From NCBI GenBank assembly GCA_013360285.1, contig JABWCM010000014.1, forward strand, positions 1-44,639: a DNA stretch of 44,639 nucleotides, in the 5' to 3' direction. Position 1 is the first letter of the stretch. Every line of letters starts with the position of its first letter. The notes under the pieces are model-generated. The model was not told where the DNA came from and searched no databases. It saw only the letters and a list, made by a program, of their open reading frames with translations. Shown here piece after piece: positions 23,435-31,880 of this stretch. The stretch comes from Myxococcales bacterium. GTDB lineage: Bacteria; Myxococcota_A; UBA9042; JABWCM01. The translations under genes and the position numbers were made by a program.

Positions 23435-24315
23435 GCTAAGCGCATACGGTGGGATGGGCGCTCTCCAATGCGACCCAATTGGCGAAGATAGTCCAGATAC
23501 TGCACAAAAATGCCGTCACATCCGCACTCATCGACGACATCGATTTGAACCGCAAACGCATTTTCGCCCGTTTCTGGGTCGCTGCTGCGCCGGGCTACCA
23601 CTCCGCCTAATCGAAGCCAGTGATCGGCAAAAGGTCCCGTGAGGTGGCTGCGGCAGGTGACCCGTTGGCCCACTGCCGGCGGCGATTGAAATGTGGTGAA
23701 CAGGGCACCGTGAAGACTCAGGTCCCGCAGATATACGGCCAGCGGTACGCCGTCACAATAAAGAACCGCTTCGGTGTGAATGGTGAATCGTTCCACCTTA
23801 CGTCGGTCTCGAAAGGTCGCGTTAGACGGCCCCGACGTGTCAACAATAACCGGAAGCCCGGCTTCACCACCGTCGGTGGCTGGCCTCACAAGGCCGAACA
23901 GAGCACCTCGCTCAATGTAGTAAGATAACGAGGAGCCGGCACCACGCAGATACTCCGCATCAATATCCGCAGCCGCAATGTCCAACACCTCGGTCAGAAA
24001 CCGCCGCAACAAGGACAGTCGTGGAGCGTCGACTTTGATCCATGCCAGACCCAGGCCGGGAATGGCCGAAATCCGGGACCGAGCGTCGACGTGACGGACA
24101 ACCCTGCCGACAACCGTCACCTCGGTTAACTTATCCCGTACGGAAACCTCCAGCGTAGAACCCAGAGGTGGTTTATATGACGTGTTAACGAACGCTCCAT
24201 GTTGGCTAATATCAACCGTCGTAGCATTTCGGCGAACTTCCGCCTGAAAACAGGAAACGCTAAGCAATTTCTTGTTTCTTGGGGATCGCCGTCTATCTAC
24301 GAAGGTGTGGCTCAC
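23431..24315 (-). CDS. Tandem PilZ-domain protein (predicted c-di-GMP receptor)
   Basis: A 294-residue cytoplasmic protein with two PilZ domains. The first has R-x-x-x-R (Arg9, Arg13) and D-I-S-Q-H-G (Asp35, Ser37, Gly40). The second has R-x-x-x-R (Arg172, Arg176) and D-L-S-L-H-G (Asp198, Ser200, Gly203). Both sets match the c-di-GMP-binding consensus, so both domains should bind the messenger. A linker of about 70 residues connects them. No effector domain is attached, so it probably signals by protein contact. The GTG at 24315 is preferred, with GAGGT 4 bases upstream; a TTG at 24375 is in frame. It is the last gene of the minus-strand run moxR, DUF58, transglutaminase, PilZ. Confidence 0.82.
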   Translation of the reverse strand: MSHTFVDRRRSPRNKKLLSVSCFQAEVRRNATTVDISQHGAFVNTSYKPPLGSTLEVSVRDKLTEVTVVGRVVRHVDARSRISAIPGLGLAWIKVDAPRLSLLRRFLTEVLDIAAADIDAEYLRGAGSSLSYYIERGALFGLVRPATDGGEAGLPVIVDTSGPSNATFRDRRKVERFTIHTEAVLYCDGVPLAVYLRDLSLHGALFTTFQSPPAVGQRVTCRSHLTGPFADHWLRLGGVVARRSSDPETGENAFAVQIDVVDECGCDGIFVQYLDYLRQLGRIGERPSHRMRLA

Positions 24316-24393
24316 ATCGACCTCGCCCCCCCCAACAAAACACCGACAGCTTACCAGAATCGGTGTTTGTTCCAAACGAAAACTTGTCTCGTA

Positions 24394-26655
24394 TCAACCG
24401 TGGAGGCGCCGCCGAGCCCGCAGCGCATCCGTACCCCGTTTTTTGAATGCCTGCACGATCCGCGGCAATTCCTGGCGTTCTGTTGGCCGCAGCGAACGGC
24501 CACCAAATCGAACTTCTTGGTAAACCGTGGCGATTTTCTGAGCTTTGTCCGAAGCGAGGTCCGCCGTGGCCAACATTGCCAGAATGTCCTCCGGTGTAGA
24601 TGACGACGTGATCGGCACCCCGGCTTTGCTCGATAGTTGGATAACCTGATGCCACCATTGGCGAACGATCCGGACATCGTCGGAAACAGGATCAACGCGG
24701 CGCTTTTGTGTCAAAAATGCAATCAAACGGCGGACAAAACCGATCAACAAAAAGAATACAACCAATGCCCCCCCAATCAGGGCGAAATTTTTCCAGTCAA
24801 ACAACGAGGAAAACAACTCCCGCAACGACATCCGGCGTTCTTTGTTGTCTGAAACTCCGGCACTATCTGGCATCAGCTCTCGGCCAAAGTGAACAAGACT
24901 CTGCCCAATATGACGAAGCACACCAAGTTGTTTATCTAAATCGTATTCAACAACCCACTTGTACCAACTGAGTTTCAGCGAATCGAGCCAGCGCCTCAGC
25001 GTTGACAACGCACCTTCATCGGGTGGCCCGAGCGCACCGGAAGGTGGAGTCGGCTCAAACGTCAGCCAACCGGCACCGGGGATAAATACCTCGACCCATG
25101 CGTGCGCATCTCCTTGACGGACTTCGTAATACTGCCCGAAGGGATTCCAAATGCCGCCGAAAAAACCGTTCACCAACCGGGCTGGTACACCAACGGTACG
25201 CAGAAGGATGGTCAGGGCGGTGGCAAAATACTCACAATGCCCCGCTTTTCGTTCAAACAAGAAGCTGGCCAACGGATCTCCGAGATTGTGGCCACCCTGC
25301 AGGCTGTAAGTGTAATTCTGCAGCAAATAGTCGCGGATGGCAGCCGCTTTATCATATGGCGAGTCGCCAACATCACGCACGATCGTGGTTGCGAGTTTGG
25401 AAATGTTGGGGTTCAACTGTTCCGGCAATTGAAGATACGCATCGGTGACCAGGGAGGGGAACTCCGCGCGAGCGTTATCGATACCTGACGGAATAGCGGG
25501 AATGATTCGGGAATGAACGTCATAGACAAGACTGATATCGGTGGCACCACGAAAGGTGATATCTTGGCTCAGAGTATCCTGAAACAATACCCTGGCTTTC
25601 CCCTGCAGCGCGGAGATCGCCGACTGATCGAGCACCACCGCATCGATTCGGGGTTGACCAAACACCGCATGCACATCGGTGTCCAATGGCTCAAGGTAAA
25701 TACGCTGCACAACGGTGCGGGTGGGTCCCGGATAGGGTTCAGGGTCATAAGTGAGGCGGTGCCCTCCCCTCCCTTGGATCATCGGTCGATTCTCACCCAT
25801 GATCCGTTTTTTGGACCAAACGCGGCCATCGTAGTGGTCGAAACTCATCCCACGAAGGCGGAGCGGCTCGGTTAACCCGTCCGGAGAATCCACGATCTCA
25901 ACCCGGGCAATCACCTGTGGGTTGTTTTTGATCACTCCAAAGTGCCCGAGTTGCACCTTGTTGCTAAACCCAGCAATCGATTGACCTTCGCGCCCCTTCC
26001 CAAAAAGGAATCCAAAACCGACACGCGGAAAAATGAAGAAGATAACAGCCGACGACGCAAAGATAAGGAGTGCCAGCACACTGGTGCCGACCAAAAACCG
26101 TGGTGTCAAAATGGAACGGGTTTTCCATAGGTCCATCGAAACAGGCGTCGTATCCAAACCTGTGCCGGAGCTGATCGCGGTCAACTGTTCGGCACGAACT
26201 TCCGCCTCTCGGCGGAGGTGCAGCAACACAAGCGCCCACGTCAACAACACCGTGTACACAAGAAACATCACTGCAAACTCAATGCCCGGGCTGAGCACTG
26301 CCGACGAGACGACCATCAGAAAGGTCAGGGCATAAAGCTGAAAATAGTCGCGAGCCGTGATGCCGCCGAAAAGTTTGCTGAGCATCATGACCATCGCAAA
26401 AAGAATGGCATGGGTCAGCCATTCGCCGACAACGATACTTTGGAAAATCAAGCCGACGAGAATCAGCACCAAACCCGCGTTCCAGACAAGGGTCACCCAT
26501 CCGGTTGGATTGGGGCGCCAAACCCAACTCACCGCGGCGCCAACTGCCACAAGAAACAAAAAAAACAGCGGAATCTCACCGGATAACCCAATCATGGCGA
26601 GACTGGTTGTGACCAACAGATACACGATGACTTTGCTTACGATGTCAAACTGCAA
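24394..26655 (-). CDS. TgpA-like membrane transglutaminase
   Basis: A 753-residue inner-membrane protein. About six N-terminal helices (8-140, then one near 187-212) match the DUF3488/TgpA_N region. A periplasmic transglutaminase-like domain follows with a Cys-His-Asp-type site: A-G-H-C-E-Y-F (about 473-479), D-A-H-A-W-V-E-V-F near 515, and F-E-P-T-P near 532. One further helix (about 622-645) and a helical C-terminal DUF4129-like tail complete the TgpA layout. TgpA of Pseudomonas is essential and acts in the envelope, though its substrate is not well defined. It overlaps the end of the DUF58 gene by 11 bp and begins with TTG, with a G-rich sequence upstream; the coupling supports that start. 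Confidence 0.87.
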   Translation of the reverse strand: MQFDIVSKVIVYLLVTTSLAMIGLSGEIPLFFLFLVAVGAAVSWVWRPNPTGWVTLVWNAGLVLILVGLIFQSIVVGEWLTHAILFAMVMMLSKLFGGITARDYFQLYALTFLMVVSSAVLSPGIEFAVMFLVYTVLLTWALVLLHLRREAEVRAEQLTAISSGTGLDTTPVSMDLWKTRSILTPRFLVGTSVLALLIFASSAVIFFIFPRVGFGFLFGKGREGQSIAGFSNKVQLGHFGVIKNNPQVIARVEIVDSPDGLTEPLRLRGMSFDHYDGRVWSKKRIMGENRPMIQGRGGHRLTYDPEPYPGPTRTVVQRIYLEPLDTDVHAVFGQPRIDAVVLDQSAISALQGKARVLFQDTLSQDITFRGATDISLVYDVHSRIIPAIPSGIDNARAEFPSLVTDAYLQLPEQLNPNISKLATTIVRDVGDSPYDKAAAIRDYLLQNYTYSLQGGHNLGDPLASFLFERKAGHCEYFATALTILLRTVGVPARLVNGFFGGIWNPFGQYYEVRQGDAHAWVEVFIPGAGWLTFEPTPPSGALGPPDEGALSTLRRWLDSLKLSWYKWVVEYDLDKQLGVLRHIGQSLVHFGRELMPDSAGVSDNKERRMSLRELFSSLFDWKNFALIGGALVVFFLLIGFVRRLIAFLTQKRRVDPVSDDVRIVRQWWHQVIQLSSKAGVPITSSSTPEDILAMLATADLASDKAQKIATVYQEVRFGGRSLRPTERQELPRIVQAFKKRGTDALRARRRLHG

Positions 26656-27796
26656 GGCCCGATTTCCCCACGCGGATGGTTTGGTTGTTGTCAGCGGCGC
26701 CCAGATGGTGATTGTCGGTATGGGTCACCCAGATCGTTTCCGCGACATTTCCGGGAGCGGCCAGCGGTGCGACCGCCGACGGGCCGCCTTCGGATACCAC
26801 GGTCGAGAGACATGCCAGGTGATGCAGCAGTCGGCTTCTTTGCCGCGGTCCTGCGTCAGGCGGCAATACGCCATCATAAGTTACCAAACCGACTTGGTAA
26901 CTATTGTCGAGATAAGCGACGGCCAACGACGCAACCCGAACAACGGCGCGTTCGAACGCAGCAATTTCTGATTCGCTGCGGACAACGTTAGGAAAAACAA
27001 ACCACACGGCACGCATGGAAGGGCGGTCGTATTCCTTGGCGATCAGTCGGCCACGACGGGCCGTCACTTTCCAATGAATGTCGCGTACGGAATCACCGGG
27101 GCGATGATCTTTCACGCCATAAATGTCCCCACCACGGCCGATTTGGGCAAGAGATTGATCCAATCCGCGCTCTTTTTGGGGAAACTTCAAGTCGTCTTCC
27201 GAAAAAATAGGTGGATACACCACAAACAATTCCGAAACCGGAAAATATCGACTTTTGCGAAACAAGGAAAACGGAAAGGACGTGGCAAGCGCGATGCCCG
27301 AACTCTCGTATTGCCCGCGTACGGGGAATTTCAGGTGAATGAATGCCGACTCACTTTTTTTGGCGCCGATGAGCAACGTGTGGGACGGGACCTGAGAGAT
27401 CCCCTCGTAATCCAACACTTCTTCGGTTTCGATTGAAAATGAAGACAACCACCTTTTGTGATTGGTAATGAACACTTTCAGAACACCGGTGTGGCCGGCG
27501 GTGAAAAGGGGCGACCCCTCACGCACCACTTCGACACCGCGGAGGCTCAAATCGCTTAGGATTCCGCTGACGATGATCAGAGACAACATCATCCCCAGCA
27601 CCAGATACATCAGGTTATTGCCGGTATTGATCGCCGCAAAACCGACTCCGGATGTAATAAAAACAAAAAACTTTCCTTCGCGGGTGAGTTTCAGTTTCCG
27701 GGGAAAAAGCCGGTTGGACCGCATCAGCCGCTCACGCCATTTCAGCGTTTTTCGTTTCGCCGTGACGGGCAAATCGGTGCGAACGGTAGATGTCAT
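26645..27796 (-). CDS. DUF58 (vWA-like) membrane protein
   Basis: A 383-residue protein. Two hydrophobic segments near residues 45-80 anchor it, and the rest is cytoplasmic or periplasmic beta-rich. The DUF58 signature is clear near residues 240-265: Y-G-V-K-D-H-R-P-G-D-S-V-R-D-I-H-W with K-x-T-A-R-R-G-x-L-x-x-K-E-Y. DUF58 proteins carry a vWA-like fold and are nearly always encoded with a MoxR ATPase and a transglutaminase, as here; the trio is thought to act in envelope assembly or metal-dependent complex maturation. Its ATG overlaps the stop of moxR (ATGA at 27793-27796), and its 3' end overlaps the transglutaminase start. Confidence 0.88.
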   Translation of the reverse strand: MTSTVRTDLPVTAKRKTLKWRERLMRSNRLFPRKLKLTREGKFFVFITSGVGFAAINTGNNLMYLVLGMMLSLIIVSGILSDLSLRGVEVVREGSPLFTAGHTGVLKVFITNHKRWLSSFSIETEEVLDYEGISQVPSHTLLIGAKKSESAFIHLKFPVRGQYESSGIALATSFPFSLFRKSRYFPVSELFVVYPPIFSEDDLKFPQKERGLDQSLAQIGRGGDIYGVKDHRPGDSVRDIHWKVTARRGRLIAKEYDRPSMRAVWFVFPNVVRSESEIAAFERAVVRVASLAVAYLDNSYQVGLVTYDGVLPPDAGPRQRSRLLHHLACLSTVVSEGGPSAVAPLAAPGNVAETIWVTHTDNHHLGAADNNQTIRVGKSGLAV

Positions 27797-28794
27797 AAGG
27801 GAACTGGGGTTCGGTCGAGGAGTTCTTCAAGGATCGCCTCGGCACGTCTGTGGGCGGAAATCCCGCCATCGCCGTGGTCTTTCACCATGACACGATGTGC
27901 CAGGACCGCTGTGCAGAGGGATTTCACATCTTGAGGAACAGCATACGCCCGTCCCAGAAGCAACGCGCGGGCTTGAATACCCCGATAAAGTGCCATCGCT
28001 CCCCGTGTACTGGCGCCAAGCTCCAACTGAGGGCTTTTGCGGGTTCGCTCCACGATGTCGAGCAGGTAATGGACAACCTCATCCGAAACCAAAATTGCAG
28101 ACGCCTGTTCTTGTAACTTAAGTACCTCATCTCGCGACAACACCGGGGTCAGGTCGGCGCAGGGATCGACATGACCATAAGACCTCAAAATGTCGACTTC
28201 TGCGGTCCGGTCGGGGTATCCCAAAGACAACCGCAGCAAAAATCGGTCAAGCTGGCTTTCCGGAAGAGGATAGGTTCCGGAAAATTCGAGGGGGTTCTGG
28301 GTTGCGAGCACCATAAACGGCTCTTTTAAGGGGAAAGTTTGGTTATCTACGGTCACCTGCCGTTCGTTCATGGCTTCGAGAAGGCTGGATTGGGTTCTCG
28401 GGGTCGTTCGATTGATTTCGTCGGCCAACACGATATTGGCGAAGATAGGACCAGGGCGAAACTCGAAATTTTGCCGCGTCTCACTGTATACCGAAACCCC
28501 CACTACATCTGCAGGCAGCAGGTCGCTGGTGAACTGGATCCGCTGAAAGTGTAGATCCAACGATCCCGCCAATGCACGAGCCAAAGTTGTCTTTCCAACC
28601 CCGGGTACGTCTTCAAGCAACACGTGTCCCCGTGCCAGCAAGGCCACGAGTACCAGTTCCACCGCTTGTCGTTTACCTCGGAATACCGATTCCACACGTG
28701 TTCGAAGCAACGTAAGTCTGTCCGCCGTTTTTTCGTCCATCGTAAACGACGAAACTGTCCCGCTAACCGCCAAAGCGGGTTTTTGGTTTGTCAT
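27793..28794 (-). CDS. MoxR-family AAA+ ATPase
   Basis: A 333-residue cytoplasmic AAA+ chaperone-like ATPase. Visible motifs: Walker A D-V-P-G-V-G-K-T (about 62-69); the MoxR-specific R-I-Q-F-T-S-D-L-L-P-A-D segment; Walker B V-L-A-D-E-I-N-R (about 122-129); A-M-N-E-R-Q-V-T-V; sensor 1 A-T-Q-N-P; and Arg finger and sensor 2 near L-D-R-F and A-S-T-R-G. A C-terminal helical lid follows. MoxR ATPases work with vWA-type partners, here the DUF58 protein encoded directly downstream with ATGA overlap. Its own ATG overlaps the stop of the FAH-family gene in the same manner, so at least three genes are translationally coupled. Confidence 0.93.
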   Translation of the reverse strand: MTNQKPALAVSGTVSSFTMDEKTADRLTLLRTRVESVFRGKRQAVELVLVALLARGHVLLEDVPGVGKTTLARALAGSLDLHFQRIQFTSDLLPADVVGVSVYSETRQNFEFRPGPIFANIVLADEINRTTPRTQSSLLEAMNERQVTVDNQTFPLKEPFMVLATQNPLEFSGTYPLPESQLDRFLLRLSLGYPDRTAEVDILRSYGHVDPCADLTPVLSRDEVLKLQEQASAILVSDEVVHYLLDIVERTRKSPQLELGASTRGAMALYRGIQARALLLGRAYAVPQDVKSLCTAVLAHRVMVKDHGDGGISAHRRAEAILEELLDRTPVPL

Positions 28795-29555
28795 TCCCAG
28801 TTCTCCACGGTATTGGACAACGTACCAATTCCTTCAATCGTAACGTCGACCGAGTCACCGGCAACAAGCGGCCCAACACCCGCCGGGGTGCCCGTCACCA
28901 CAATATCCCCTGGTTCCAGGGTCATAATGGAGGAAATATACGCGATCAGGTCCAAAACCGGCACCACCATCTGCGATGTGCGTCCACTTTGTCGCACTTG
29001 ACCTGACACCGCGGTCTCAATGGCCAAATCGGAAGGATCCAAATCGGTTCGCAGCATGGGCCCACATGGCGCGAACGTATCAAAACCTTTGCCTCGGGTG
29101 AATTGGACATCCTTACGCTGCAAGTCACGCGCGGTGACGTCGTTGAAACAGGTGTACCCGAGGATCTTATCCCTTACTGCGGTGGATTTTGCCCGAAACA
29201 ACCGCTGACCAATCACCACGGCCAGCTCCCCTTCGTGTTCTACGCGAGTACTCTGCGGCGGAATTCGCACAACACCTTGGTGAGGGATTAGCGATGAGGG
29301 CGGCTTAAGAAACAAAAGCGGCTCATCGGGAACCATATTACCAAGTTCACGGGCATGTTCGGCGTAATTTCGCCCCACACATACAATTTTTGTCGGTACG
29401 GCCGGCGGCAAAAGGCGGACGGCATCCACCGGCAACGTGATGCGGGTGTCCAATTCTATTCCATCGTAAGGATCGGATAACAGGGGAGTAATCTCATTGT
29501 CCTGCAACCTTCCCCAACGGTTACGGCCCGCAATGGAAAATCTCACCAGAAACAT
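28791..29555 (-). CDS. Fumarylacetoacetate hydrolase family protein
   Basis: A 254-residue cytoplasmic enzyme of the FAH superfamily, which acts as hydrolase, decarboxylase or isomerase on acylpyruvates and related diketo acids. The signature V-G-R-N-Y-A-E-H-A-x-E-L lies near 62-73, and the metal-binding acidic residues follow as H-E-G-E-L-A-V-V-I-G (about 109-118), with D-V-T-A-R-D-L-Q near 141 and the K-G-F-D-T-F-A-P-x-G-P block near 158. The C-terminal G-D-I-V-x-T-G-T-P-A-G-V-G motif is intact. These fit the YcgM/acylpyruvase group, but the substrate cannot be read from sequence. GAGG lies 5 bases before the ATG at 29555; the frame runs on to 29708 without similarity. It heads the moxR run and is divergent from the oxidoreductase gene. 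Confidence 0.88.
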   Translation of the reverse strand: MFLVRFSIAGRNRWGRLQDNEITPLLSDPYDGIELDTRITLPVDAVRLLPPAVPTKIVCVGRNYAEHARELGNMVPDEPLLFLKPPSSLIPHQGVVRIPPQSTRVEHEGELAVVIGQRLFRAKSTAVRDKILGYTCFNDVTARDLQRKDVQFTRGKGFDTFAPCGPMLRTDLDPSDLAIETAVSGQVRQSGRTSQMVVPVLDLIAYISSIMTLEPGDIVVTGTPAGVGPLVAGDSVDVTIEGIGTLSNTVENWE

Positions 29556-29699
29556 AACAACCTCATTTGGTAATTTTGAGCACGGTACCGACACGGATCT
29601 GGTTAAATCGGCACTTTTCCACAATGGACACCACCATGACGTTGACCACGGTGGTGTCCTCTGCATACTTACCACACGGGTTCCGAAAGCGGAGGCATT

Positions 29700-31880
29700 T
29701 TGAAGCAACTCTTCTTATCAAAACGTGGCACTCCGGTCGTTGTAGACGTACCGACACCTCTTTGCGGCAGTCACTCACTGCTGGTAGCCACAAGGTTATC
29801 CGTAGTGAGCACCGGCACAGAAACCAAGAGCCTACGAGTTCCATTTACCACCAAGCACAAAAAACAACGTGACCTGGTACAACGTGCCGTCGAAGTCGTA
29901 CGTGAGGAAGGACTCGATCCACTCTTGCGTAAGGTACGGGACAGGGACAACATCGGATCTCCCCTAGGTTACAGTGCAGCCGGAGTTGTCATCGAAGTCG
30001 GGCGAGCTGTTTCCGGGTTTGTTGTAGGTCAAACGGTTGCGTGCGCAGGTGCTGGATTCGCCAATCATGCAGAGATCAACCAGGTACCTGCGCTGTTGGC
30101 GAGCGGTGTACCACCGGGGGTAGACCTTGCAGATGCAGCATGGACAACGCTTGGAGCCATTGCTGTTCAGGGGGTCCGGCGGGTGATGCCGCAAATCGGG
30201 GAGTGTGTCGTGGTCATCGGCCTGGGGGTACTGGGATTGCTGACGGTACAGATTCTGCGGGCCAATGGCTGCCAAGTTGTGGGGTTGGATATCGAACGGC
30301 AGCGAATCGAACTTGGACGGCAATTGGGAGCACAGGTGGCGTTGCACGCCGGCGACCCCCTGACGCACGTGCATGTCGCAAACTTAACCCATAACCTGAT
30401 GGCGGACGCCGTCATCATTTGTGCGACGACCGGCGATAACCGTCCGTTGACGCAGGCATTGCGGCTGGTTCGAAAACGAGGTCGGGTGGTGCTGGTCGGC
30501 GATGTGGAAATCCGCGCCGACCGTGCGGCATTTTACGAAAAAGAAGTAGAATTTACGCTTAGTTGTTCCTATGGACCGGGTAGGTATGACCCTGACTACG
30601 AACTGTACGGAAAAGACTATCCGGCGCCGTTTGTGCGCTGGACCGAAAACCGTAACATGGAGGCATTTTTGTCGCTTTTGGCAGACAAAGCGGTCCAAAT
30701 ACAACCACTACGAACACACCGATTTGATATAAACCAGGCAGACTCGGCGTTGGCTGTCGCGGCCGACCCAACTTCCGGTGCGTTGGGGGTGGAGATTTCT
30801 TATCCCGAAAATACGGCTGAGAGTCACAAAAGCGGCCACGTAATTCATTTAACGAGTGGTTCCACAAAGGTAATTACGCCCCCTAGGACAGGAAAACTGA
30901 CACTTGCCTGCATCGGTCTCGGAAGTTTTGCGACAACGACGTTGCTTCCGGTGCTTTGTTCTGACCCCAGAGTTGTGCTTCGATATGCGATCTCGTCCCG
31001 AGGAAACGATGCGGTGCAAAAAGCGCGTACTTTTGGTGCCGAGAATGCCGCGACCGATTGGCGACCGGCGTTGTCAGACCCAGCGGTTGATGCGGTTGTG
31101 ATTGCGACCCGTCACGATACCCATGCACAACTCGCCGAGGCCGCCTTACGAGCCCACAAACACGTTTTTGTTGAAAAACCGCTGGCCATTGACTCCCCCG
31201 GCGTGGCGGCCGTCCTAAATGCGCAGAAAGATACGGGATGTGTTCTGGCAGTGGGGCACAATCGACGGTTTGCCCCTCCCACTAAATTACTTGCAAATAC
31301 GTTGGCGCCCCTCCCCGGCCCCATGATCATCCAGTATCGTGTCAATGCCGGCTTTATCCCGGCCGACCACTGGACGCAGAATCTCCACACCGGAGGGGGA
31401 CGAATTATTGGAGAAACATGCCATTTCATCGATCTGTGCCGGTTTCTGGTCGGAGATCGGGTCGATGTAGTTCAAATTCATTCTGCGGCCGTTCCCGTAA
31501 GTGGTCAGACACCGGACTGCTTAGATAACGTGGTGATTACCATGACGTTTGCCGACGGCTCGCTGGCATCCATTCTGTACACGTCGGCCGGTCCCAAAGA
31601 ATTGCCGAAGGAAAAAATCGAAGTTTTCCGGGCTGGCACTGCATTTATGCTCAATGATTTCTGCGAGTTAACCAGTGTAGGACCCCATGCGATAACCCCG
31701 TGGCGATCCAGACGTCCTCAGAAAGGCCATCGCGAAGAAGTGGCGTCGTTTCTCGCGGCCATTAGCGGAGCACCGTCCGATTTGCCGTCACCTACGGTCG
31801 CTGCATTTCCGACGATTGCGGCGATCATGGTTGACCAGCACGTGCGCCGTAGCCAAAAGGAGCGAAAAGAGACCCCATGA
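29700..31880 (+). CDS. Bi-domain oxidoreductase: MDR-type dehydrogenase fused to Gfo/Idh/MocA dehydrogenase
   Basis: A 726-residue cytoplasmic fusion protein. Residues 1 to about 345 are a medium-chain alcohol dehydrogenase-like unit with a Rossmann G-L-G-V-L-G (near 174-179) and no clear structural zinc Cys cluster. Residues about 398-720 are a Gfo/Idh/MocA dehydrogenase: G-L-G-S-F-A (near 404-409) for NAD(P), the catalytic E-K-P (492-494), and a His-containing G-E-T-C-H-F-I-D segment near 570. This fused architecture is known from polysaccharide gene clusters, where it is assumed to oxidise or epimerise a sugar nucleotide; the reaction is not established. It begins with TTG, supported by GGAGG 4 bases upstream. 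Its stop overlaps the heparinase-like start (ATGA at 31877). Confidence 0.85.
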   Translation: MKQLFLSKRGTPVVVDVPTPLCGSHSLLVATRLSVVSTGTETKSLRVPFTTKHKKQRDLVQRAVEVVREEGLDPLLRKVRDRDNIGSPLGYSAAGVVIEVGRAVSGFVVGQTVACAGAGFANHAEINQVPALLASGVPPGVDLADAAWTTLGAIAVQGVRRVMPQIGECVVVIGLGVLGLLTVQILRANGCQVVGLDIERQRIELGRQLGAQVALHAGDPLTHVHVANLTHNLMADAVIICATTGDNRPLTQALRLVRKRGRVVLVGDVEIRADRAAFYEKEVEFTLSCSYGPGRYDPDYELYGKDYPAPFVRWTENRNMEAFLSLLADKAVQIQPLRTHRFDINQADSALAVAADPTSGALGVEISYPENTAESHKSGHVIHLTSGSTKVITPPRTGKLTLACIGLGSFATTTLLPVLCSDPRVVLRYAISSRGNDAVQKARTFGAENAATDWRPALSDPAVDAVVIATRHDTHAQLAEAALRAHKHVFVEKPLAIDSPGVAAVLNAQKDTGCVLAVGHNRRFAPPTKLLANTLAPLPGPMIIQYRVNAGFIPADHWTQNLHTGGGRIIGETCHFIDLCRFLVGDRVDVVQIHSAAVPVSGQTPDCLDNVVITMTFADGSLASILYTSAGPKELPKEKIEVFRAGTAFMLNDFCELTSVGPHAITPWRSRRPQKGHREEVASFLAAISGAPSDLPSPTVAAFPTIAAIMVDQHVRRSQKERKETP

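Noticed and set aside
28791..29708. Longer form of the FAH-family gene starting at 29708
   Set aside because: The extra 51 residues are Trp/Ser-rich, unlike the family, and overlap the divergent gene. The start at 29555 has a clear Shine-Dalgarno site.
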